From assembly GCF_028826155.1 (NCBI RefSeq), contig NZ_JAQGPN010000001.1:2795501-2859500 (forward strand): a stretch of 64,000 nucleotides of DNA. The letters are read 5' to 3'. Below the pieces are notes generated by a model. The model made no database searches. It was not told the origin of the DNA and worked only from the letters and a program-made list of their open reading frames with translations. The stretch comes from Mesorhizobium shangrilense. Lineage in GTDB: Bacteria; Pseudomonadota; Alphaproteobacteria; Rhizobiales; Rhizobiaceae. Of this stretch, positions 55,833 through 64,000 are shown in pieces (the first letter of the stretch is position 1; each line of letters begins with the position of its first letter). The translations under genes and the position numbers were made by a program.

Positions 55833-56906
55833 CTATCGCACTCCGCTTTTCTTGGCGGTGAAGGAGGTGAGGGCTGTGAGGAAGTCGCCGAGTCCGGGTC
55901 GTCGCACCGCCGTGAAGGGCAGCGGGCGCGCGGTTTCCATCGCCGCAAGGCCGATCCTTGCCGTCATCATGCCGTTGACGACGCCTTCGCCGAGTTTTGC
56001 AGATAGCCGCGCGGCCAAGCCGTGGCCCACCAACTGCTGGACGACGCTGTCGCCGGCAGCAATGGTTCCGGTGACGGCGAGGTGGGCGAGGACGTCGCGG
56101 GCGAGCCGGATGAAGCCGAGCGTGCCGGGCCGGCCGCCGTAGAGTTCGGACAGACGGCGGATGAGCCGGCCTGATTCGAAGACGACATAGGCGATGTCGA
56201 CCAGCGCGCGGGGGCTGACGGCCGTCACCAGCGACACCCGCTTGGCAGCGTCGAGGACCAGCGTCCGCGCTTCGGCGTCGAGCGGCACGAGCAGTCCGGT
56301 CTCCGCCAGCCGCACGAGATCGGCCCCGTCGATTATGTCGCCACGCAATTCGGTCAGCGCGCGACGCCCGGCCGCCGTTTCGGGTCGGCCCGCGAGCAGC
56401 CCGACCAGATCGTCGACCACCTTGCGGGCGGCCTTGGGGTCGTCGCGCTGGATCGCCTGGGCCCCGAGCTGACGCAGTTTCTCCACCGAGGCGAGTCGCG
56501 CGAGCGCCACGAGTTCACGAGCGAGGATCACCAGCAGCGAAACGGCCGCAACGGCGGCGAGCCCGGCTCCCAGCCAGCCCAGCCACTGGGCGCGACCGAA
56601 CAGTTCGCGGACCAGTTGATCCGTCCACAACGCGATGGCCAGCGCGAGCAGAGAGCCCAGTGCGCTCCAGAAGATCGCGGCTAGCCTTGAGCGACGGCGG
56701 GGTGCGACCGGCAGCGGCGGCTCCTCGGCGCCCGTCGCCTCCAGGTCGAACACATCGATTTCATCCGGCGTGACGATGGCGGCTTCCGGCCTCGCGGCCC
56801 GCGGCTTGCGCGCCGGCTCGATGGCTGCTGCGGGACGCGTCGGCGCTTTCTCGCCGGGATCGGCGGTCTCGATACGGAAAGCTGCGGGTTTGCGCGGCGG
56901 CGTCAT
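55833..56906 (-). CDS. YcjF/UPF0283 family membrane protein
   Basis: A 357-residue inner-membrane protein of the YcjF (DUF697) family. The N-terminal 80 residues are Pro/Ala/Arg-rich; two membrane segments follow at about 75-95 and 105-130 (LAAIFWSALGSLLALAIALW; AVAAVSLLVILARELVALA). The rest is the conserved helical domain with GRPGTLGFIRLARDVLAHL and GEGVVNGMMTARIGLAAME. It overlaps ycjX by four bases (ATGA), the usual paired arrangement. Confidence 0.88.
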   Translation of the reverse strand: MTPPRKPAAFRIETADPGEKAPTRPAAAIEPARKPRAARPEAAIVTPDEIDVFDLEATGAEEPPLPVAPRRRSRLAAIFWSALGSLLALAIALWTDQLVRELFGRAQWLGWLGAGLAAVAAVSLLVILARELVALARLASVEKLRQLGAQAIQRDDPKAARKVVDDLVGLLAGRPETAAGRRALTELRGDIIDGADLVRLAETGLLVPLDAEARTLVLDAAKRVSLVTAVSPRALVDIAYVVFESGRLIRRLSELYGGRPGTLGFIRLARDVLAHLAVTGTIAAGDSVVQQLVGHGLAARLSAKLGEGVVNGMMTARIGLAAMETARPLPFTAVRRPGLGDFLTALTSFTAKKSGVR

Positions 56907-58369
56907 GCCAGGCGGTCTCCGATCAGGAACTGCAGTGCGCGGTCGAGGCGGATATGGGGCAATGACAGCGTGACGCCCTCCGCGGTGCGTTCGAGCCTGG
57001 GCGGGCGGAAGCGTACGAAGCGGATCGCCAGTTCGCCGGCCTTCGCGTTGAAGGCGAGGTCCGGCGTGGCTGGCAGGTCTCCCGGGAAGACGGCGGTTTC
57101 GGTCTTTCCGTCGAATTTTTCGTCCCCGATCCTCTCGCCCTCGAGTGGCGTTCCGATGATGACCGGCAGCATCTCGCGACCCTGCTTCACCGTTCCTTCC
57201 CGGGTTGCGCGCACGGCGGCCATGGCCAGCACGTCGACCTCCGCCCCGGAAAAATCTGCTCGCTTGATGGCGCGGTCGGCCAGGCGGCGCACGATCGCCT
57301 GAAGGCGGTCGTGGCTTTCGTGGTGGAGGTGATCGGCCTTGGTCGCGGCGATCAGGATGCGGTCGATGCGGCGCGAAAACCAGTCGGTGAGAAAGCTCCC
57401 GCGCCCGGGTCGGAAGCAGGCGAGGATCTCGGTCAGCGCGCGCTCGAGGTCGGCGACGGCGTCCGGGCCCGCGTTCAGCGCCTGCATGGCGTCGACCAGC
57501 ACGATCTGCCGGTCGAGCCGGGCGATGTGCTCGCGGAAGAACGGTTTTATGACGTGCGACTTGTAGGCCTCGTAGCGCCGCTCCATCATGGCTTGGAGCG
57601 AACCCGGTCGGGCGCGGCCCTCGCCGAGCCCGGGCAGCGGCGCGAAGGTGAGGGCGGGCGAGCCGTCCAGGTCGCCGGGCATCAGGAAGCGGCCCGGCGG
57701 CAGTGTGGAAAGAGCGCGCTCGTCATCCTTGCACGCCTTCAGGTAGGCGGCAAAGCTCTCGGCGAGCTTGCGGGCGGTCATCTCGTCGGCGTCAGCATCG
57801 CCATCAACTGTTGCGGCAAGGCTGCGCCATGGCGCGGACAGGTCGTGGCGGTTCGGCAGATCGGCGAGTTCGAACGCCTCCTGCGAAAACTGGCGGTAGG
57901 TCTTGCCGAGCAGCGGCAGGTCGAGCAGCCATTCACCCGGATAGTCGACGAGGTCGACCGAGAGACGTCCGGCCGAGAACATCCGGTTCCAGCCCGAGGC
58001 TGATTCGTATTCGATGGTCAGCCTGAGCTCGGAGATGGCGCGCGTGGAATCCGGCCAGATGCGGCTGTCGACGAGCGCGGACACGTGGTCCTCATACTGA
58101 AAGCGCGGCACGGCGTCATCCGGCTGCTCCTCCAGGAAGGCGCGCGCGACGCGACCGGACTTGTGCGCCTCGAACAGCGGCAGACGCCCGCCATGGATCA
58201 AATTGTGCACGAAGGCGGTGATGAACACGGTCTTGCCGGCGCGCGAAAGGCCGGTGACGCCGAGCCTGAGCGAAGGCGAGAACATGCCGCCCGCCCGCTC
58301 CGCCAATGTGTCGAGGGCAATCAGCGCCTCATCGGCAATGGTAGTAAGTGACGCCAATCGCTGCTCCAT
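56903..58369 (-). CDS. YcjX family P-loop protein
   Basis: A 488-residue predicted GTP/ATPase of the YcjX family, stress-linked in enterobacteria. The P-loop is GLSRAGKTVFITAFVHNL; later conserved parts are VDLVDYPGEWLLDLPLL and ATKADHLHHE, the TKxD-type nucleotide motif. The frame extends to 58435, but MEQRLASL at 58369 is preferred. It precedes ycjF with a four-base overlap. The biological role is unsettled. Confidence 0.9.
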   Translation of the reverse strand: MEQRLASLTTIADEALIALDTLAERAGGMFSPSLRLGVTGLSRAGKTVFITAFVHNLIHGGRLPLFEAHKSGRVARAFLEEQPDDAVPRFQYEDHVSALVDSRIWPDSTRAISELRLTIEYESASGWNRMFSAGRLSVDLVDYPGEWLLDLPLLGKTYRQFSQEAFELADLPNRHDLSAPWRSLAATVDGDADADEMTARKLAESFAAYLKACKDDERALSTLPPGRFLMPGDLDGSPALTFAPLPGLGEGRARPGSLQAMMERRYEAYKSHVIKPFFREHIARLDRQIVLVDAMQALNAGPDAVADLERALTEILACFRPGRGSFLTDWFSRRIDRILIAATKADHLHHESHDRLQAIVRRLADRAIKRADFSGAEVDVLAMAAVRATREGTVKQGREMLPVIIGTPLEGERIGDEKFDGKTETAVFPGDLPATPDLAFNAKAGELAIRFVRFRPPRLERTAEGVTLSLPHIRLDRALQFLIGDRLA

Positions 58370-58431
58370 CCGTCGCTGCGATATAGGCAGGGATGATGCG
58401 TTTTGAAATGTCGACCGGCGGCCGGAGCCGC

Positions 58432-58935
58432 TCAATCCGCCTCGGGCGTCAAGAACGCTTCGAGGAATCCCTGTCCGGGGGCGGCGGCGGCCAGCGATCC
58501 CTGAAAGCGCACTGCAGCCAGTCCCGAGGTCGGAAAGCCGCCGTGAAGGGCATGCCGGGCCGTCTCATCCCCGTCTCCGGAGAGCGCCATGCCAAGGTCT
58601 TCCATCATCGGGTTGTGTCCGACGACCAGTACTGCCGGGGCGTCATCGGCGGTGCGAATGGTTTCGAGATAGCCGCCCGCGTCGGTGCTGTAGAGCGTGG
58701 GCGTGTAGATCGCGTCGCGGATATCGATGTAGGGCGCGGCGCATTCCAGCGTCTCCCTCGCCCGGGCGGCGCTGGAGCAGAAGATCACGTTCGGCCGGTA
58801 GCCGTTGCGCTTCATGGCGGCCCCGATCGCGGCGGCGTCCCTGCGGCCCGTTTCGTCGAGCGGCCGGTCGAAATCGCGCATGCCGGGCAGCGCCCAACCC
58901 GATTTGGCGTGTCTCAGAAGCAACAACAAGCTCAT
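58432..58935 (-). CDS. SixA-type histidine phosphatase
   Basis: A 167-residue phosphohistidine phosphatase of the RHG family. The nucleophile is in LLRHAKSGWALP (His), with Arg in FCSSAARARETLE and the second His in VVGHNPMMEDL. SixA proteins dephosphorylate HPt or PTS phosphocarriers. The start at 58935 gives the family N-terminus MSLLLLLRHAKS. It is 62 bp upstream of ycjX on the same strand, probably co-transcribed. Confidence 0.9.
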   Translation of the reverse strand: MSLLLLLRHAKSGWALPGMRDFDRPLDETGRRDAAAIGAAMKRNGYRPNVIFCSSAARARETLECAAPYIDIRDAIYTPTLYSTDAGGYLETIRTADDAPAVLVVGHNPMMEDLGMALSGDGDETARHALHGGFPTSGLAAVRFQGSLAAAAPGQGFLEAFLTPEAD

Positions 58936-59021
58936 TCGGCGGAACCTTCGGTGCCCGGGGCGGCGCAGCGTGCATGATGTATCCGTCCGACGGGTGTCGC
59001 GCAACTGGCGGGAGTTAGCTT

Positions 59022-59082
59022 GATTGTTCTAGTTGGCCGATAGTCTTTTCAATAGTTTAAGTGTTTATGTGTCAGAACAATC
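59022..59082. repeat. Nine-base inverted repeat upstream of dksA
   Basis: GATTGTTCT (59022-59030) and AGAACAATC (59074-59082) are perfect inverted copies, 43 bp apart, flanking a strikingly AT-rich stretch between the divergent sixA and dksA genes. It could be a looping operator or a protein-bound cruciform. Confidence 0.4.
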
Positions 59083-59099
59083 ACGAAATGCGGCGTTCG

Positions 59100-59129
59100 T
59101 TGACAATCCGCTGATCGCCCATCGATAAA
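59100..59129 (+). promoter_or_regulatory. Sigma-70 promoter of dksA
   Basis: TTGACA (59100-59105), 18-base spacer, GATAAA (59124-59129), 64 bp before the dksA start. The -35 is a perfect consensus. Confidence 0.6.
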
Positions 59130-59193
59130 TCTTGTCTGGGAAACGGCCGACGAATATATAGGCGCAAAAACCAGCGGTCGTGGGGTGAGTCGA

Positions 59194-59610
59194 ATGAGTG
59201 CGCTCGTTGAAACCGATTATGTTCCCTCGGAGGATGAGCCGTTCATGAACGAGCGGCAGAAGTCCTACTTCAGGACCAAGCTGGTCGCTTGGAAGAACGA
59301 CATTCTGCGCGAAGCCCGCGAAACCCTCGAAATCCTCCAGCAAGAAAACGCCAACCACCCCGACCTCGCCGACAGGGCATCATCAGAGACAGACCGCGCC
59401 ATCGAGCTCCGGGCGCGCGACCGCCAGCGCAAGCTCATCGCCAAGATCGACGCCGCGCTGCATCGGATCGATGAAGGCACTTACGGATACTGTGAGGAGA
59501 CCGGTGAGCCGATTTCGCTGAAGCGCCTCGATGCGCGGCCGATCGCGACGCTGTCGATCGAAGCGCAGGAACGCCATGAGCGCCGCGAGAAGGTGTATCG
59601 CGAGGACTGA
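59194..59610 (+). CDS. dksA: RNA polymerase-binding transcription factor DksA
   Basis: Secondary-channel factor that works with (p)ppGpp in the stringent response. The 138-residue protein has the coiled-coil hairpin (about 25-90, with the tip residues DLADRAS, Asp-x2-Asp-x-Ala-Ser type) and the C-terminal globular part GTYGYCEETGEPISLKRLDA with RPIATLSIEAQ. Only one of the four zinc cysteines remains, as in other alphaproteobacterial DksA proteins. A GTG nine bases upstream is a possible alternative start. A hairpin terminator follows. Confidence 0.94.
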   Translation: MSALVETDYVPSEDEPFMNERQKSYFRTKLVAWKNDILREARETLEILQQENANHPDLADRASSETDRAIELRARDRQRKLIAKIDAALHRIDEGTYGYCEETGEPISLKRLDARPIATLSIEAQERHERREKVYRED

Positions 59611-59628
59611 GGCGTGGTCGCCGCGTGG

Positions 59629-59655
59629 CCTCGGATCATCCGGGGCTGCGGTTTT
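59629..59655 (+). terminator. Terminator of dksA
   Basis: CCTCGG (59629-59634) pairs with CCGGGG (59640-59645, one G-U), followed by CTGCGG and a four-T run (59652-59655). It lies between the convergent dksA and fliO genes. Confidence 0.5.
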
Positions 59656-59697
59656 CTGCATATTTGCATCGACAGGCCGCCATGCCTTGAGGCGTGG

Positions 59698-60423
59698 CTA
59701 TTTCCTGCCGCCTGACAGTTCGCCGAGGAGCCGCGTCATCTCATCCTCCAGTGACGCGTCTGGCCGTCCGCCCGACTTGGCCCTTTCATTGTCGAGAGAC
59801 ACCTCCAACTCCTGAAGCAGCGTCTCGTCGATGTCTTCTTCCTTGGGCGGCGGCGGTGGCGTGGGAGACTGCGGCCGTGCGGGCGCAGGGGCCACTGGCG
59901 CGACCGTGCTCACCGGGATCGGGCGGGCAGCGAGCGGCTTGTTCTCCGGACCTGCTTCCTGTGGGCGCGGAGATGGCGGCGCAGGGCGAGCCTGCGGAGC
60001 GGGCGAAGCGGGACGCAGCGGCGCGGCCGGAATTGCGGCTGGGCGCTGTCCCAGCGTCTCGGGAGGGCGCGGCCGCGCCGGCTGGTGATTCGCAGCTTCA
60101 GTAACGCCCGGGCGTCGGGCCGGCGCGTTCAGCCGGATGTTCTGTTCGACGACGATGTCGTTCGAGCCGCCGATCAGGAGCAGGTGTTCCACGTCGTCGC
60201 GCCTTACGAGCACGAGCCGCCGGTGGCTGTCGACAGCCGTGGCGTCCATTACCGCCAGGCGGGTCTTGCGGTTGCGCCCGCCCGCCACGAAAGTACCGGA
60301 TGAGGCCCGCCGCACAATCCTTACGGCGACCAGAACAACAACCAGGGCGACTAGCGCCGCGAATGTCCAAAGGAGCGCGGGGACATATTGCGGCCCCGCG
60401 ATGTTCTCCAACCAAGCCAGCAT
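59698..60423 (-). CDS. fliO: FliO-like flagellar biosynthesis protein
   Basis: A 241-residue membrane protein. After a short periplasmic start there is one membrane segment (ALLWTFAALVALVVVLVAVRIV), then the FliO-type cytosolic domain (LAVMDATAVDSHRRLVLVRR with DDVEHLLLIGG) and a long Pro/Ala-rich tail with an acidic end. FliO helps assemble the FliPQR export gate. No other flagellar gene is near, as is common for this protein in rhizobia. The TTG at 60441 is a weaker start than ATG 60423. Confidence 0.8.
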   Translation of the reverse strand: MLAWLENIAGPQYVPALLWTFAALVALVVVLVAVRIVRRASSGTFVAGGRNRKTRLAVMDATAVDSHRRLVLVRRDDVEHLLLIGGSNDIVVEQNIRLNAPARRPGVTEAANHQPARPRPPETLGQRPAAIPAAPLRPASPAPQARPAPPSPRPQEAGPENKPLAARPIPVSTVAPVAPAPARPQSPTPPPPPKEEDIDETLLQELEVSLDNERAKSGGRPDASLEDEMTRLLGELSGGRK

Positions 60424-60608
60424 TTTTGCGCACCCCTGCAATGGCTGCCGAGACTAGACTGTAGACTCGCGCGTCTGCAAGTTGCCAATATCGGGGCGCG
60501 TATCAAGAAGTTTTCCTGTTGTTTTCCCAAAGGGCACTTTCCGGGCTCTTTGGAATATGATTCAAGCACGCTGCGAACCGGGGCAACCGCGACGCCAGGC
60601 AGGGGGCG

Positions 60609-63197
60609 ATGGCCAAAGAGAATCGTAGCGATTTCAATCCACTCCCGATAGTCGACGACGTGATGCGACCGGGCGCGGTGACTCGGCTCATCATTTTCAT
60701 CATTGTCCTGATCGGCGGCGCCTTCATCTTCGGGATCTTCCGCGACCGCTTCGGCAATCCGTTCCTGCTGGGGCTGCTGGGCGTTCTTGCCATGATCGGC
60801 GTCGGCTACCTGTTCGCCACCGCCATCGGCTTCGTGCAGATCGCCCCGAGATCGGGGGGCGACGAACTGTCAAAGGCGTTCGTGGATTCCATGCAGCAGG
60901 GTCTCCTGGTGACCGATGCCCGGGGAAGGATCATCTACGCCAACCGCGCCTACGGGGACATGACCGGCGCGACATCCGCAGCCGACCTGAGAACGCTGGA
61001 GGGATTGCTGTCCGATCTCCCGGAAGCCTCGGGCATCGTCTATCGCTTGAGCCGGGGGCTGAAGGACGGGCAGGGCGGGGATGGCGAGTTCCGTCTTCTG
61101 CAATCGATCAGGCCCGGCGAGGCGGCCGGCGCGCATTGGTACCGCATTCGCGCACGCAGCTTCACGGCGCCCAGCCACCGTCAGCCGCTGCAGGCCTGGC
61201 AGCTTGCCGACATCTCGAGTGAGCGCGCCGAGCAGGAGCGCTTTTTCCTGGACCTGCAGAAGGCGATCGACCACCTCGATCATGCGCCTGCCGGCTTCTT
61301 CTCGGCGGATCAGGACGGCCGCGTCACCTATGTGAACGCGACGCTTGCCGAATGGCTGGGCATCGACCTGGCCAGCTTCACCCCCGGCTCCATCGCGCTT
61401 GACGATATCGTCGCGGGCGATGGCATGGCGCTGGTGCGCTCGGTCAAGGCCGATCCGGGCACCACGCGCAATGCCGTCATTGACCTGGACCTGGCGACGT
61501 CCAAGGGCGCCGCGCTGCCTGTCCGCTTCATGCACCGCATCACAGCCAGCCGAGAAGGGCAGCAAGGCCCCACACGGACCATCGTGCTCAACCGGGCCGA
61601 GGGCGAGGACGTCTCGGCCGAACTGCGCGCATCCGAGGTCCGCTTCACGCGGTTCTTCAACTCGACCCCCATGGCGATTGCGGGGATCGACCAGCAGGGG
61701 CGCATCCTCCGCACCAATGCGCCGTTCGTGTCGCTCTTCTCCAGCGTGGTCGATCGCGATGCAGTCGATCGCCGCGTGCGCTTCGATACGGTGATCCATG
61801 AGCGCGACCGAGCGGCCTTCGCCAATGCCGTGGAGAAGGCCGTGCAACGTCAGGCTGATATCCCGCCGATCGACACGGTGCTGCCGGACAACGAAGAGCG
61901 GCATGTCCGCTTCTATGTAAACGCGATCGCAGAAGGCGCCGGCGATGACGGCGCCGAGGAGGCGGCGATCGTCTATGCGGTGGAGACCACCGAGCAGAAG
62001 GCGCTCGAAAGTCAGATGGCCCAGAGCCAGAAGATGCAGGCTGTCGGTCAGCTCGCCGGCGGCATCGCGCACGACTTCAACAACGTGCTGACGGCCATCA
62101 TCATGGCGTCCGACCTGCTGCTGACCAGTCACCGGCCATCGGATCCGTCATTCCCGGACATCATGAACATCAAGCAGAACGCCAACCGCGCTGCCTCGCT
62201 GGTGCGGCAGCTGCTGGCTTTCTCGCGGCGCCAGACGCTTCGTCCGGAAGTCCTCAACCTGACCGATGTCCTGGCCGACCTGCGCATGCTTCTGGCGCGG
62301 CTGGTGGGCAACGATATCAGCCTGAAGATCGACCACGGGCGGGACCTTTGGCCGATCAAGGCCGACATCGGCCAATTCGAACAGGTGGTCGTGAACCTTG
62401 CTGTCAATGCGCGCGATGCGATGCCAGGCGGGGGCGATCTCACCGTGCGCACGCGCAATCTGACAGCCGAGGAATGCGCGCGCTACGGGTATCGCGAGTT
62501 GATTGCGGCCGACTATGTGCTTGTGGAGGTGGGCGATACCGGCACGGGCATCGCCCCGGACGTGCTCAAGAAGATCTTCGAGCCCTTCTTCACGACCAAG
62601 GAGGTCGGCAAGGGCACGGGCCTTGGCCTGTCCATGGTCTACGGCATCGTCAAGCAGACGGGCGGCTTCATCTTCTGCGATTCCGAAGTCGGCAAGGGCA
62701 CGACCTTCCAGATATTCCTGCCTCGCCATGTGCCCGAGGCAAAACCCGTCGTGGAGGCGGGGGCGCAGCCGGCGACAGATGTGGCGCCGGCGCCGGCGAA
62801 GGCGCCGGACCAGAACAAGGATCTCTCGGGCTCCGCTGTCGTGCTGCTGGTCGAGGACGAGGACGCCGTGCGCATGGGAGGCATGCGGGCGCTCACCTCG
62901 CGCGGATACAAGGTGCACGAGGCGTCGTCCGGCGTCGAGGCCCTGGAGGTTTTCCACGAACTCGAAGGCAAGGTCGACATCGTCGTGTCCGACGTCGTGA
63001 TGCCGGAGATGGACGGGCCGACCCTGCTCGGCGAGCTGCGGAAACTGCAGCCGGACATCAAGTTCATCTTCGTGTCCGGCTATGCCGAGGATGCGTTCGC
63101 GAAAAACCTTCCGGCGGACCAGAAATTCGGGTTCCTGCCCAAGCCATTCTCGCTGAAGCAACTGGCGACGGTGGTGAAGGACGTGCTGGAGAGCTGA
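60609..63197 (+). CDS. cckA: Hybrid sensor kinase CckA
   Basis: Cell-cycle kinase at the top of the CckA-ChpT-CtrA phosphorelay. The 862-residue protein has two membrane segments (about 26-46 and 50-75), three PAS-like sensor regions (about 85-200, 210-330, 335-460), a histidine kinase domain with His488 in [11 protein letters not shown], an ATPase domain ([36 protein letters not shown]) and a C-terminal receiver with Asp795 ([12 protein letters not shown]). GGGGGC precedes the ATG. Two GANTC sites lie in the upstream gap. ChpT and CtrA genes are not in the window. Confidence 0.93.
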   Translation: MAKENRSDFNPLPIVDDVMRPGAVTRLIIFIIVLIGGAFIFGIFRDRFGNPFLLGLLGVLAMIGVGYLFATAIGFVQIAPRSGGDELSKAFVDSMQQGLLVTDARGRIIYANRAYGDMTGATSAADLRTLEGLLSDLPEASGIVYRLSRGLKDGQGGDGEFRLLQSIRPGEAAGAHWYRIRARSFTAPSHRQPLQAWQLADISSERAEQERFFLDLQKAIDHLDHAPAGFFSADQDGRVTYVNATLAEWLGIDLASFTPGSIALDDIVAGDGMALVRSVKADPGTTRNAVIDLDLATSKGAALPVRFMHRITASREGQQGPTRTIVLNRAEGEDVSAELRASEVRFTRFFNSTPMAIAGIDQQGRILRTNAPFVSLFSSVVDRDAVDRRVRFDTVIHERDRAAFANAVEKAVQRQADIPPIDTVLPDNEERHVRFYVNAIAEGAGDDGAEEAAIVYAVETTEQKALESQMAQSQKMQAVGQLAGGIAHDFNNVLTAIIMASDLLLTSHRPSDPSFPDIMNIKQNANRAASLVRQLLAFSRRQTLRPEVLNLTDVLADLRMLLARLVGNDISLKIDHGRDLWPIKADIGQFEQVVVNLAVNARDAMPGGGDLTVRTRNLTAEECARYGYRELIAADYVLVEVGDTGTGIAPDVLKKIFEPFFTTKEVGKGTGLGLSMVYGIVKQTGGFIFCDSEVGKGTTFQIFLPRHVPEAKPVVEAGAQPATDVAPAPAKAPDQNKDLSGSAVVLLVEDEDAVRMGGMRALTSRGYKVHEASSGVEALEVFHELEGKVDIVVSDVVMPEMDGPTLLGELRKLQPDIKFIFVSGYAEDAFAKNLPADQKFGFLPKPFSLKQLATVVKDVLES

Positions 63198-63298
63198 GCC
63201 CCGTCTTCCACCGGCGCTGCCCGCCGGACATGCTGATCCGGGTTCGCGTACGACGTCTTTTATGACATAGTGTGCGGGGTGGGGTTGGGGATCTGCCG

Positions 63299-64000
63299 AT
63301 GACGCCGCATCTGGAAGCCGCCGCAGGCGACTATGCCGATGCAGTGCTATTGCCCGGAGATCCCGACCGGGCGGTGTGGATCGCCAAGACCATGCTGGAC
63401 AGTCCGCGCTGCGTGAATCGTGTCCGGGGCGCGCTCGGCTTTACCGGCACCTATCGCGGCGTGCGCGTCAGCCTGCAGGCCACCGGCATGGGCCAGGGGT
63501 CCTTCGCGATCTATGTCAACGAGTTGGTCAAGTTCTATGGCGTGAAGACCGTGCTGCGCATCGGCAGCTGCGGCAGCCTGACGCCCGAGGTGAAACTGCG
63601 CGAACTCGTGGCCGCCGAGGCGACGGTGAGCGATGTCGAAAGCGGCGGCTCGAGCTTCGGGACGTTCGAGAGCGCCAAGCGACCATCTGTCGAACTGCTG
63701 GACAAGGCCCGGGCGCGGGCGCGTGATCTCGGCCTCGTCCTGCATGTGGGGCCGACGGGCGCAAGCGACCATTTCTATCATCCGCTGGGCATGGCACGGT
63801 TGGCGGGGCTGATGGCTGACCGCGCGATCGCCATCGACATGGAAACCCATGCCCTCTATGCGCTCGCCGAACGGCTCGGCATTCGCGCCATCTCGCTCTG
63901 CACGGTCGTGGACAGTCTGGTGACGCACGAGGAGATCGACAATTCCGAGCGGCAGGCAGTGTTCGGGCCGATGGCGCGGCTGGCGCTGGAGATCGTCGCA
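63299..64000 (+). CDS. deoD: DeoD-type purine nucleoside phosphorylase (3' end outside window)
   Basis: Splits purine (deoxy)nucleosides with phosphate for base salvage. The frame is open from 63299 to the window end (234 codons). The family pattern is clear: LLPGDPDRAVWIAKTML, GFTGTYRGVRVSLQATGMGQ, IRIGSCGSL-like LRIGSCGSL, and AIDMETHALYALAERL with CTVVDSLVTHEE. GGGGA lies seven bases before the ATG. The last residues are missing. Confidence 0.94.
   Translation, partial: MTPHLEAAAGDYADAVLLPGDPDRAVWIAKTMLDSPRCVNRVRGALGFTGTYRGVRVSLQATGMGQGSFAIYVNELVKFYGVKTVLRIGSCGSLTPEVKLRELVAAEATVSDVESGGSSFGTFESAKRPSVELLDKARARARDLGLVLHVGPTGASDHFYHPLGMARLAGLMADRAIAIDMETHALYALAERLGIRAISLCTVVDSLVTHEEIDNSERQAVFGPMARLALEIVA

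Overview
The window reads as chromosomal DNA of a high-GC alphaproteobacterium of the order Hyphomicrobiales (Rhizobiales), most like the Phyllobacteriaceae (Mesorhizobium and relatives). The reasons are gene order and family type: clpP-clpX-lon-hup, aroQ-accB-accC-aat, a cytosolic FtsK, the cell-cycle kinase CckA, an orphan fliO beside dksA, an SOS-like box of the GAAC-N7 kind before recA, and an iron-responsive TGA-N9-TCA operator before the haem receptor. Genus is an inference. I saw no tRNA, rRNA, CRISPR array, prophage or insertion sequence; it is mostly core genome with small accessory blocks.

Layout. 1-6500: an APH(6)-type kinase (cut by the edge), argC, an agmatinase, a periplasmic glycerophosphodiesterase, an SH3 protein, and an ABC-F ATPase whose transcript starts with a previously unmarked 23-codon leader ORF. 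6500-16000: rplM-rpsI, a peptidoglycan-binding protein, a thioesterase, an enoyl-CoA hydratase/VOC/CoA-binding operon, metY followed by a cupin gene whose start is buried in a hairpin, a Tat-type metallophosphoesterase behind a possible Pho box, and a divergent P450/flavin-oxidase pair. 16000-22000: the proteostasis block clpP, clpX, lon and hup. 22000-32500: AraC/MFS drug-efflux pair and a complete haem-uptake locus (TonB, receptor, HemP, HmuSTUV). 32500-39800: a minus-strand operon for unsaturated uronate catabolism (uxaC, TRAP transporter, GntR regulator, kduI, kduD, kdgF). 39800-50400: ftsK, patatin, hisI, folE, an IscU-like scaffold, LysR regulator, yidD, a class D beta-lactamase, thrS. 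50400-64000: aat, accC, accB, aroQ, recA, YcjF/YcjX, SixA, dksA, fliO, cckA and the start of deoD.

The most interesting signals are regulatory and lie between the genes: the ABC-F leader with its own Shine-Dalgarno and hairpins (translation-dependent attenuation is the natural hypothesis), a pseudoknot-capable leader before metY, the hairpin that hides both Shine-Dalgarno and AUG of the cupin gene, an eight-codon mini-ORF coupled to yidD, and candidate RirA, PhoB, RpoH, LexA and GntR sites. All structures were found by eye; no folding or database search was run.
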